Positions 56,559 through 63,880 of a stretch of 64,000 nucleotides of DNA are shown in pieces. The notes under the pieces were generated by a model that saw only the letters and a list, made by a program, of their open reading frames with translations, searched no databases and was not told where the DNA came from. The translations under genes were made by a program, and so were the position numbers. Positions within the stretch are counted from its first letter, which is position 1, and each line of letters begins with the position of its first letter. Source of the DNA: Accumulibacter sp. (GTDB lineage: Bacteria > Pseudomonadota > Gammaproteobacteria > Burkholderiales > Rhodocyclaceae); NCBI GenBank assembly GCA_024235715.1, contig JACKLW010000012.1, positions 18,756-82,755 of the forward strand, in the 5' to 3' direction.

Positions 56559-56795
56559 GCCCCTACAGTCGTCCGCGATGGCCCATACCGGCTTTTCTTC
56601 TTTTCGCGGGAAGAACCGAGAATGCACATCCATGTAGCCCATCCGCATGGCGAAGCCAAATTCTGGCTACAACCCAGCCTGGAGCTTGCCAACCACCCAG
56701 GGCTGTCTGGGCGGGAATTGACCGACGCCGATCGTGTCGTCGCTCGCCATCTTGAGGAGATCGTCGATGCCTGGCACAAGCACTTTGGCGGTTGA
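56559..56795 (+). CDS. DUF4160 family protein with missing start codon
   Basis: The reading frame translates as APTVVRDGPYRLFFFSREEP then RMHIHVAHPHGEAKFWLQP, a clear DUF4160 protein of about 78 residues. AGGAGG at 56546-56551 sits 7 nt before codon 56559, where family members start, but that codon is GCC, not a start. The next in-frame ATG is at 56622 (57 residues, losing the first strand). A stop precedes the frame at 56526. It is thus probably impaired, or starts internally. Its end overlaps the DUF2442 gene by 29 nt. Confidence 0.8.
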   Translation, partial: APTVVRDGPYRLFFFSREEPRMHIHVAHPHGEAKFWLQPSLELANHPGLSGRELTDADRVVARHLEEIVDAWHKHFGG

Positions 56796-57066
56796 AGTCA
56801 CCCACGTCTCGAAAAACGGTTTTTGGCTGCTTCTCGGGGATGAGGAGCTTCTCTTGCCGTTCTCCGAGTTCCCCTGGTTCCGGCAGGCCACTATCGAGCA
56901 ACTGAGCACCGTCGAATGGCCAAGCCCGGACCACCTGTATTGGCCACTGCTGGATGTGGATTTGTCCGTCGAGTCCGTCCGGCACCCAGAAGATTTTCCA
57001 CTCGTTTCGGCGATAGCGGCTAGCCCTTCGCTCCAGCGGGACGCGCCGCAAGCAGCGCGTCCTTGA
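56767..57066 (+). CDS. DUF2442 family protein
   Basis: 99 residues from ATG 56767, with GAGGAG about 8 nt upstream. EVTHVSKNGFWLLLGDEELLLPFSEFPWFRQATIEQ and HLYWPLLDVDLSVESVRHPE are typical of DUF2442. DUF4160 and DUF2442 genes commonly occur as coupled pairs in accessory regions and have been suggested to form toxin-antitoxin-like modules; biochemical proof is lacking to my knowledge. Confidence 0.85.
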   Translation: MPGTSTLAVEVTHVSKNGFWLLLGDEELLLPFSEFPWFRQATIEQLSTVEWPSPDHLYWPLLDVDLSVESVRHPEDFPLVSAIAASPSLQRDAPQAARP

Positions 57067-57090
57067 GCTGACACGTCAGGGGTCTTAACA

Positions 57091-57517
57091 ATGGACACAA
57101 CAATCCTGGTCGCAGTCATCTCCGCCGCCGCCAGTCTTTCTGTTGCAGCCATTACGTTTTTTCTCACCAAACGGAAGGAACGCGAGGCCGACTGGCGGAA
57201 ACAAGAGCTAAAGCGCTATCGTGAGCTTCTAGATGCTCTGAGCGGGGTGGTCGGCTCTGATGCAACTCCCGAAGGCCAACGCCGGTGGGCGAGAGCTACA
57301 AACACCATCGGGCTGGTTGCCTCGCAGCAGGTTCTCTTGCCGGCTTTGCCAGTTCCAAGACAAAATTGCGAAGTCCAACCCGAGGCCTTTGGTGGAAGAG
57401 CACGGCCGTGCCCTTAATCAGTTAATGCTGGCTATTCGCTCCGATCTTGACGTAACGCCCGCTGACGATCAAGGCACTTTCTCATTTCGGCTTTGGTGTT
57501 CTGGCACAAATGATTAG
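57091..57517 (+). pseudogene. Small membrane-anchored protein, frameshifted
   Basis: Frame 1 from ATG 57091 gives one membrane helix (TTILVAVISAAASLSVAAITFFLTKRKEREADWRK) and a cytoplasmic helix region to about VASQQVLLPAL. The continuation CQFQDKIAKSN to LWCSGTND lies in the next frame, 57343-57517. One extra base near 57340-57350 explains it. Full length would be about 141 residues. The stop TAG at 57515-57517 lies in the target duplication of the following insertion sequence, so the last codons may be altered. Function unknown. Confidence 0.7.
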
Positions 57518-57537
57518 CCCGAACTTTGGCCCGCCGA

Positions 57538-57581
57538 AATAGCTGGAACCCTTGTGTGATGCGGGTTCTGGCTATTTTTTC
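57538..57581 (+). terminator. Terminator-like hairpin inside the IS1634-like left end
   Basis: 57538-57551 pairs with 57563-57576 (AATAGC and GAACCC arms, two mismatches) and is followed by six T residues. It would block read-through into the transposase from outside, a common feature of IS ends. Confidence 0.65.
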
Positions 57582-57654
57582 TGCCCAATGCGTAGCCATG
57601 TAGATGAATGTGTTCGCCCCTGCTTTTTGATGCGCTTTGTAGCATGGTAGCGCC

Positions 57655-59394
57655 ATGTATATCGAGGCCATCCCCAACCGCAGCTCGCCGCCGGCCGTGT
57701 CGCTTCGCGAGGCATTCAGAGAGCAAGGCAAGGTCAGGAAGCGCACCCTGGCCAATCTGTGATGCTTGCCTGCGGAAGTCGTCGAGGGGCTGAGGGTTCT
57801 CCTCAAGGGCGGCGTGGCCGTACCCAGTGCAGAGGAGGTCTTTACCATCGAGCGCTCGTTGCCGCACGGCCACGTTGCGGCGGTGCTGGGTAGCGCAACC
57901 GTCTGTGGTGCGCGCGACTGGTTCGCCGCCGCCCCCGAGCGGCTGCGCAAGCTCCTGCTGGCGATGGTCGCCGCACGCATCGTGTCGCCGGCGTCGAAGC
58001 TCGCCACCCACCGGATGCTCAGCGACGATACGGCGGCACACTCGCTCGGACGGGTGCTGGGCCTGGGGCAGATGGAACCGGAGGAGTTGTATCGTGCGCT
58101 CGACTGGCTACACGCGGCACAACCGGACATCGAGCGGCGCCTGGCGCGCAAGCATCTGGTCGGTAGTACCCTGGTGCTCTACGACCTGACCTCGACCTGG
58201 CTCACCGGCCGTTGCTGTCCGCTTGCCGCCCGCGGGCATTCGCGCGACGGCAAGCGCGATGATCCGCAGATTGTCTTTGGGCTGATCTGCGCCGCCGATG
58301 GCTGCCCGGTAGCGGTGGAGGTGTTCTCGGGCAATACCGCCGACCCGGCGACCGTCGCCGCGCAAGTGGCCAAACTCAAGTCACGCTTCGGTATCGAGCA
58401 GATCGCCTGGGTGGGCGATCGGGGGATGATCACCTCGGCACGCATCCGCAACGTCCTCAAGCCCAATGGGATGGACTGGATCAGCAGCCTGCGAGCGCCA
58501 CAGATCGCGCAGCTGGCGCAGGAACACGGTCCTTTCCAGCCCTCTCTGTTCGACGAACGCAATCTCCTTGAACTCACCAGCGAACACTTCCCCGGTGAGC
58601 GTCTGGTGGTCTGTCGTAATCCCCTGCTGGCCGAGGAACGGGCGCGCAAACGCAGCGAGTTGTTGGCGGCGACAGAGGCTGAACTGGCGACCGTGGCGGC
58701 AGCCGTGACGCGGGCTCGTAACCCGCTGCGCGGTGCGGCACAGATTGCGCTACGTGCGGGCCGCGCGATCGACCACTATCACATGGCCAAGCACCTAACG
58801 CTGACGATCACCGACAGCAGTGTCACCTGGGTGCGCAAGACGGAGAAGATTGCCGAGGAAGCGGCGCTTGATGGCTTATATGTCATTCGCACCAGCCTCG
58901 CTGCCGACAAGTTGGAGGCCAATGCCGCGGTTGCCGCCTACAAGAGTCTGTCGCAGGTTGAGCGCGCCTTCCGTTCGATCAAGACAGTCGACCTGAAGCT
59001 GCGGCCGGTCTTCCACTACTGCGCCAAGCGGGTGCGGGCGCATGTCTTCCTGTGCATGCTTGCCTATTACGTCGAGTGGCATATGCGCCGCCGTCTGAAG
59101 CCCATGCTCTTCGAGGACGAGTTCATTGACGCCGCACAGGCCGACAAACCTTCCGCCGTCGCCAAGGCCCAGCGATCGGCCCACGCAAAGGTCAGGGATG
59201 CCACCGGACGCGCCGACGACGGTACCCCTTTGCACAGCTTTCGTACCTTGATGCAGGACTTGGGCACGCCCGCCTATAACGTCACCTATACGGCGCTCAA
59301 CCCCAAGGCGAAGATCGTCCTCAACACACGGCCCACGCCCTTGCAGGAAAAAGCCTTTGCCCTTCTGGGGGTCAACCCCGCGCGTACCCAGTAA
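57655..59394 (+). pseudogene. IS1634-like transposase with in-frame TGA at codon 36
   Basis: ATG 57655 starts MYIEAIPNRSSPPAVSLREA. Codon 36 (57760-57762) is TGA, after RTLANL. The same frame continues without further stops for 544 codons (LPAEVVEGLRVLLKGG onward) to TAA at 59394. The DDE transposase region includes LVLYDLTSTWL, GLICAADGCPVAVEVFSGNTADP, WVGDRGMITSARI and SQVERAFRSIKTVDLKLRPVFH. One nonsense change separates it from an intact 579-residue protein. TGC, not a selenocysteine context, follows the TGA. Confidence 0.88.
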
Positions 59395-59400
59395 GCGACC

Positions 59401-59433
59401 ATCTGATTGTTAAATAGCGCCAAACAATCAGAT
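59401..59433. other. Perfect 11-bp inverted repeat at the end of the IS1634-like transposase
   Basis: ATCTGATTGTT (59401-59411) and AACAATCAGAT (59423-59433) flank an 11-nt spacer, 6 nt after the transposase stop. No T-run. It is probably a transcript-ending or end-binding structure of the element. Confidence 0.6.
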
Positions 59434-59469
59434 ATTTACTTCCTTCACCTGGTCAAAGTTCGGCTTAGC

Positions 59470-59706
59470 GAAGACCCGATGCCAAACGCCTCGACGCGAC
59501 CATCGGCCAAAGCGTTGATAAACGCTATTCCATGGCCCGAATTCCGATGGCAGGTCTCGCCAGGGACTGCCGGTCCGCGCAACCCACAAGACCGCTTCAA
59601 CAAACAGACGATTGTCCGCCGCTGTACGGCCCGGGTCGCCCTTCTTACCAGGCAACAGCGCTTCGATCCGCGAAAACTGATCGTCTCTCAACCACATTCG
59701 TGCCAT
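59470..59706 (-). pseudogene. IS5-family (IS427 group) transposase, N-terminal fragment
   Basis: Minus strand from ATG 59706: MARMWLRDDQFSRIEALLPGK, then TAADNRLFVEAVLWVARTGSPWRDLP and FGPWNSVYQRFGRWSRRGVWHRVF. These are the first 80 residues of an IS427-group OrfA. The similarity stops at about 59470. Beyond that the frame runs on into the IS1634-like right end to a stop at 59428. The catalytic part is missing, so it is dead. Confidence 0.85.
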
Positions 59707-59861
59707 CCTGACTCTGCCCAAAAGTCAGGACATGACCATAAATCAACCGCTGTGAACAGAAATTTTGTAAGGACCTGATGGTTAAAGACTTTTTGACAGG
59801 TCCGTTGACAATGGCATTCCCTGGGGCGGGCGGAATGTCAACACGCCCTAGTCCTCAGCAC

Positions 59862-59990
59862 ATGATAGTGCCTCCTGGACCAGAGTCTGCCGGCGCGCGT
59901 TACGCCGTCAGCGCAGACGGTGACGAACGCCGTGATGTCTGCGGCACCGATGACAATCGGCACATGCTGCTCGGCACCCGCGCTGGTTTG
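59862..59990 (+). pseudogene. Decayed RAYT (REP-associated Y1 transposase) N-terminal fragment
   Basis: From ATG 59862 the frame reads MIVPPGPESAGARYAVSADGD and then ERRDVCGTDDNRHMLLG. This aligns position by position with the intact-start RAYT at 60313 (VGALYHVTARGDGREDIYRADGDRHVFLD), keeping GA-Y-V-A-GD-R-D-RH. The His of the Y1 HUH neighbourhood is lost (YAV in place of YHV). The frame then leaves homology. It is an older relic of the same family. Confidence 0.7.
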
Positions 59991-60047
59991 GCGTTGAGAC
60001 TCGGCAGGTGGTTGATGTGCCGGAATCAGTGCGACTGAGTCGACAAC

Positions 60048-60221
60048 ATGCTGACCCTTACCCTCTCGGCCGTCGCGTATTTTATCGCCGGCCATTTCAT
60101 CAGACGCCATCTCGACGCTTGGGGGATCCCGAAGGGGATGACTCGCGGCTTGTTGATCTTTACCTGCGCCCTGGCTGTTGCTTGTGGCGTGGCAGCCTTG
60201 CTGGAATGGGCGACACGGTGA
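60048..60221 (+). CDS. Small 57-residue membrane protein
   Basis: ATG 60048 to TGA 60221. Two hydrophobic segments (LTLTLSAVAYFIAGHFI and GLLIFTCALAVACGVAALL) flank a charged loop RRHLDAWGIPKGMTRG. The codon use and regular topology argue it is real, although no strong ribosome site is present. It lies between a RAYT relic and a RAYT gene. I do not recognise a family. Confidence 0.55.
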   Translation: MLTLTLSAVAYFIAGHFIRRHLDAWGIPKGMTRGLLIFTCALAVACGVAALLEWATR

Positions 60222-60312
60222 AACAGCAAGTAGTCCAGTCGAACGGGCGCACAGCGCCAGCCGCAGGGTCGGAGACTTCCGCCTGCCTCCCCCCCGATGC
60301 AGTCTCACGCGC

Positions 60313-60474
60313 ATGGCCAGACCGCTTCGAGTGGAGTTCGTCGGCGCGCTTTACCATGTCACTGCACGCGGCGATGGCCGCGAGGACATCTACCGCGCCG
60401 ATGGCGACCGGCATGTCTTTCTCGACCTCCTCGCAGACGTCCGGGGACGCTTCAACTGGACGATTCATGCCTAT
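60313..60474 (+). pseudogene. RAYT (Y1_Tnp) gene, 5' part, cut by the IS701-family element
   Basis: ATG 60313: MARPLRVEFVGALYHVTARG then DGREDIYRADGDRHVFLDLL, the N-terminus of a REP-associated tyrosine transposase. It stops at codon TAT 60472-60474, exactly at the insertion point. Joining 60474 to 61988 restores IHAYCLMTNHYHLLVET, which contains the HUH-type metal motif HYH. Such proteins act on REP palindromes. Confidence 0.92.
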
Positions 60475-61983
60475 TTCTACTTTGTCAGATTTGTTTCACA
60501 TCATCGGGTTGGGTCGTGTGATAGAATGTGAACTGTTGTGATTCTTCAATATATTCATGGAGTTGTAAATGACAATGTCAACTCCAATACACGGATAGCA
60601 TTTCTGCGCTGGTCAGTTCGGCACTGGCGCACTTCGATTCCCACTTCGCGCCGTATCTTCGTTGCTTTCAGAGCCGCACACGCTCCGTGGAGAACGCGGC
60701 GCGCCAGTATCTGCATGGCCTGTTCCAAAGTTCGCGCCGCAACATGGAATGTATGGCCGAAACCGTGGCCGAGAGCGGCTACCAGCAGCTGCATCACATG
60801 CTGAGTGAATCGCATTGGGATCGCCGTGAGGTGCGACGGCAACTGGTCGCCGATGCCAATGATCATTTTGGCTATGCCAGTGGCTTGCTCATCGACGAGA
60901 GTGGCTTTGCCAAGAAGGGCGAGCTGTCGGCAGGGGTCGCCCGGCAGTGGAACGGGCGCCTCGGCAAGACCGATAACTGCCAGGTCGGTGTGTTTGCAGC
61001 CGTTGCGCGCGACGGCGTGGCCTCGCTGGTGGATACCGAGCTGTATCTGCCGAGCGCGTGGAGCAACGACGCTGCTCGCTGCGAGGCCGCCGGGGTGCCA
61101 GAGGATAGACGGGCGTTCCGCACAAAGGGCGAGATCGCGCTGGAACTGGTGCGGCGCTTGCGACGGGACGGCCTGCGCTTCTCCTTCGTGGCTTTCGATG
61201 GCGGTTACGGGCATCTGCCTTGGCTCCTCCGGGAACTGGACGGTGAGAGGGAAACCTTCCTGGCCGAGGTTCATTCGGATCAGGCCATCTTTCTCGACGA
61301 CCCGGCGCCTGCGATACCGGATAGCGGCTCTTCGAAGGGTCGAGCGCCCAGCCGACTGCGCACCGACGCCTCTCCAGCGTCGGTGGCTGCTTGGGCGGCC
61401 GCTCAGCCGGCAGCGCAATGGCGCCGGTTGTCGATCAGGGGCGGTGAGAAAGGCGAAGTGATCGCCGATTACCTCACCCAACGGGTCTGGGTATGGGACG
61501 GCAAGTCGCCTTCGGCGCATCGCTGGCACCTTCTGGTCCGCCGGGAAATGGACGGGACGACACTCAAGTTCTGTTTGTCCAATACCAAGCCTGGCGCTTC
61601 CTTGCGCCGTCTCGCGGAAATGCAAGCCGCGCGCCATTTCGTCGAGCGCTCCTTCGAGGATGCCAAGAGTGCTTGCGGCATGGCCGACTATCAGGTGCGG
61701 CGCTGGCAGGCGTGGCACCATCACATGGCGCTGGTAATGATCGCGACAATGTTCCTCGCCAAAGAGCGACTGGCACATCGCGATACTGCCGATCTGCTCT
61801 CCTGTCGCGATCTGGTCGAGATTATGCGCCACAAGCTACCCCTGAAAATCGTCACCGACGAAGACTTGGCTGCGTCCATCGCCAATAGGCATACACGGCG
61901 ACGCCGCGCCATGGATTCAGCCTACCGACGACAACAAGAAATGCTTTCCGCATCAAACTGCAATGCAATCTGACAAAGTAGAA
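60475..61983 (+). mobile_element. IS701-family insertion sequence
   Basis: 1509 bp. Perfect 17-bp terminal inverted repeats, TTCTACTTTGTCAGATT at 60475-60491 and its complement at 61967-61983. The target duplication CTAT flanks both ends (60471-60474 and 61984-61987), 4 bp as known for IS701. It splits a RAYT gene. Perfect ends and repeats suggest recent insertion. Confidence 0.95.
60569..61973 (+). pseudogene. IS701-family transposase, probable N-terminal frameshift
   Basis: From GTG 60687 to the stop at 61973 the frame encodes 428 residues with IS701 DDE features: LLIDESGFAKKGELSAGVARQW, FVAFDGGYGHLPWLL and FVERSFEDAKSACGMADYQVR. Conserved protein extends upstream in the same frame (HFAPYLRCFQSRTRSVENAAR) to about 60591, but no start codon is found there. 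The only ATG with a good ribosome site (GGAG, 6 nt spacing) is 60569, in another frame (MTMSTPIHG, then stop). One extra base near 60592 would join them, so the gene is probably frameshifted unless it uses GTG 60687. Confidence 0.85.
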
Positions 61984-61987
61984 CTAT

Positions 61988-62120
61988 TGTCTGATGACCA
62001 ATCACTACCACCTGCTGGTCGAAACATCAGATGCTAACCTTTCCCGAGGCATGCGCCAGCTGAACGGCGTATACACCCAGCGCTTCAACCGCACCTACGA
62101 TCACGTCGGACACGTGTTGG
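61988..62120 (+). pseudogene. RAYT (Y1_Tnp) gene, continuation after the IS701 element
   Basis: Starts CLMTNHYHLLVETSDANLSR and continues GMRQLNGVYTQRFNRTYDHVGHV, matching RAYT proteins. Homology ends near 62117, where the family would continue with FQGRYKA. The catalytic Tyr region is lost, so the gene was already, or is also, 3'-truncated. Confidence 0.88.
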
Positions 62121-62227
62121 CACCACAAGGCGGTGTTTGCCGCGACGTGCCGGGGAATCCATCGATCTTTGCCGGTGCCGCCCGGTGCGTCTGCCGACAA
62201 GGCCGCCCGTAGAGAAGGCCGCGGCCT
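62121..62227. other. Unassigned junction sequence with a 16-bp palindrome
   Basis: No recognised coding similarity. GAAGGCCGCGGCCTTC at 62214-62229 is a perfect palindrome overlapping the stop codon of the pyrophosphatase-like gene and may end its transcript. Confidence 0.45.
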
Positions 62228-62740
62228 TCAGTATTTGACCACTGGGCCTTTCCACGACTCCTGTCTGGGGCGCGCCCGGGCCATGGCCTGCGCTGCTGAA
62301 CACCAGCCGTCGCAGGCGTTGCGCCCCGGGCGGCCGCGCAGCACATTCAGCAAACCCTTGCACCTTGCGTAGAAGTGGAAGAAGCGCAGCACGAACGCTT
62401 TCTGCCCGGCGGTCAGCGGCCGGGCGCTGCACACCAGCTTGTCGTCGACCATGCCGCGATCAGTCTGCGTCACCGCGCCCCACGCCCTGACCCGTACGCG
62501 CGTGCCGAAAGGCAGGCGCGGCCCAAGGACCAGCGCATCGAGGAGATCGCCTTCGAGCCCCAGATAGTTCGGTACCGAGCCGTAATTGAATGGACACGGA
62601 AAGGGCGACAAGAAGTCAATGCGTCCGAGCGAACCGCGTTTCAGGAAGCTGCCCCGGGGCACTTCGATCGTCACATCGACCTCCGGTGCTTCGACTGCGG
62701 CTGCACGGGCCTGCGCTGATGGGGTTTTGGCGTCGTTCAT
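62228..62740 (-). CDS. Inorganic pyrophosphatase-like protein (family I)
   Basis: 170 residues. DVTIEVPRGSFLKRG, FPCPFNYGSVPNYLGLEGDLLDALVLGP and VTQTDRGMVDDKLV align by eye with E. coli Ppa. The metal-ligand region reads EGDLLD instead of DGDPxD: the first Asp (D65) is Glu, while D67, D70, D97, D102 and K104 equivalents remain. Near the C-terminus FYARCKG has Tyr but not the following Lys (Y141-K142 in Ppa). It may be a divergent active pyrophosphatase or a non-catalytic paralogue. Possibly relevant to polyphosphate metabolism. It ends at a palindrome. Confidence 0.78.
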   Translation of the reverse strand: MNDAKTPSAQARAAAVEAPEVDVTIEVPRGSFLKRGSLGRIDFLSPFPCPFNYGSVPNYLGLEGDLLDALVLGPRLPFGTRVRVRAWGAVTQTDRGMVDDKLVCSARPLTAGQKAFVLRFFHFYARCKGLLNVLRGRPGRNACDGWCSAAQAMARARPRQESWKGPVVKY

Positions 62741-63382
62741 GACGCAATCCTAACGCGGTGCGCACTGGCAAGACCAGTGCCTTCACCTCTGACCCGTCTC
62801 AGGGGCACGGCATTCGTGGCGTGGACCACTCGTCACCACACCGCTTCAACAAAGGAAGAGGCGCCGGTCCGCTGCACGAGGACCGATCTCTGCGCCGGGA
62901 AACGGATCTGCCCTTGCCACTTGCAACGCTTGCTACGATGGACACGGCTCGAGTGTCCGGCAACTTACTGCAGCAACCGCCGTCGCGCCCGGCACGACAC
63001 CCGTCTTTCTCCTGCATGCACCGATGCGTACTCCTGTTGCGGCACTTGCCGCGGCTTGCATCAGTAGCAACCCCGGACCGCTCTCCTCATCGCCTCACCC
63101 GAGCGCCCTATGCGTCCTACCTGGCACTGATTTACCGCAGCAGCCATCTGTCGGCGACAATGCTTCTCGCGTTGCGCCGAGCGCGCCTAAGAAAGCTCGT
63201 CGGCGACCTTGACCATTGCGCCTCCGACCGGGAAGGTTTCGAGTTTGCCCGAGACGGGTCAGCCGTCGCCTGCCAGGCGCCGGCCCAGCGCACAATGGCG
63301 TGGCGCGCAGACCTTCGCCGTCCCGTGCGGCAGGACATGCCGGGCATTTACCCTGCTGACCGATTTTCGATGGATCCCGCCG
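62741..63382. other. Region without a recognised gene
   Basis: 642 bases. A 216-codon plus-strand reading frame crosses it (62758-63408), but its peptide is Arg/Ser/Pro-rich, without domains or a ribosome site, and looks like chance in GC-rich DNA. Short minus-strand frames are no better. The region must contain the promoter of the following small gene. Confidence 0.5.
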
Positions 63383-63667
63383 ATGAACAAGCAGATGAAC
63401 CACAATGACCCGGAACTTCCGAGCGAGGCGATAGCCGCGCTGACGCGCGGCAGCAAGATCGACGCCATCAAGAGCGTCCGTGCCGCCCATGCGCTCGGCC
63501 TCAAGGAGGCCAAGGAGATCGTCGAGCGCTTCATCGAGATGAATCCGCGACTGAAGACCCAGATGGCGGTCGCCAACTGGGAAAACGCCCGCAACGCTTT
63601 CCGCTGGCTGTTGCTCGTAGCAGCGCTCGGGCTGCTGGCGTGCTACTTTCTCGCTGGCACCAATTGA
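63383..63667 (+). CDS. Small membrane protein with ribosomal L7/L12 C-terminal-like domain
   Basis: 94 residues from ATG 63383 (an ATG at 63395 is possible). Residues about 12-48 read PSEAIAALTRGSKIDAIK then SVRAAHALGLKEAKEIVE, matching the L7/L12 C-domain helix pattern (KIDAIKxVR...GLKEAK). A C-terminal membrane anchor follows (FRWLLLVAALGLLACYFLAG). It has no N-terminal L12 dimer domain, so it is not ribosomal L12. Function unknown. Confidence 0.8.
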   Translation: MNKQMNHNDPELPSEAIAALTRGSKIDAIKSVRAAHALGLKEAKEIVERFIEMNPRLKTQMAVANWENARNAFRWLLLVAALGLLACYFLAGTN

Positions 63668-63880
63668 GGGCATTACGCAGCGCCAGGCAGACGGCTCCCG
63701 ACGCTGCTCCTGCTCCATAAGCGGCAAGTCCGTTGCCGAACGCTCGCGACGCCGGCAGAAGGGTCATCTCGACTGAAACGCTCTGCGATGCGTTGCCTTC
63801 CGCCTGAAACGCAATCGTCATTCGGGCGTCACACGGGTTCTCAAGAATGATGGCTCCCCAAGACTCGAATGGAGAGTGTC

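Larger units (their letters stand above)
57518..59464 (+). mobile_element. IS1634-like insertion sequence
   Basis: About 1947 bp. Terminal inverted repeats: CCCGAACTTTGGCC at 57518-57531 and, read inward from the right, GCCGAACTTTGACC at 59464-59451 (12 of 14 identical). TTAG flanks both sides (57514-57517 and 59465-59468) and is the probable target duplication. It carries one transposase with an internal stop. It inserted at the end of the small membrane-protein gene and next to an IS5 remnant. Confidence 0.75.

Noticed and set aside
57760-57762. Selenocysteine insertion at the transposase TGA
   Set aside because: No SECIS-like hairpin seen just downstream, and transposases of this family do not use selenocysteine; the codon fits a nonsense change.
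62758-63408. 216-codon plus-strand frame
   Set aside because: Arg/Ser/Pro-rich peptide, no ribosome site, no motif; treated as noncoding.
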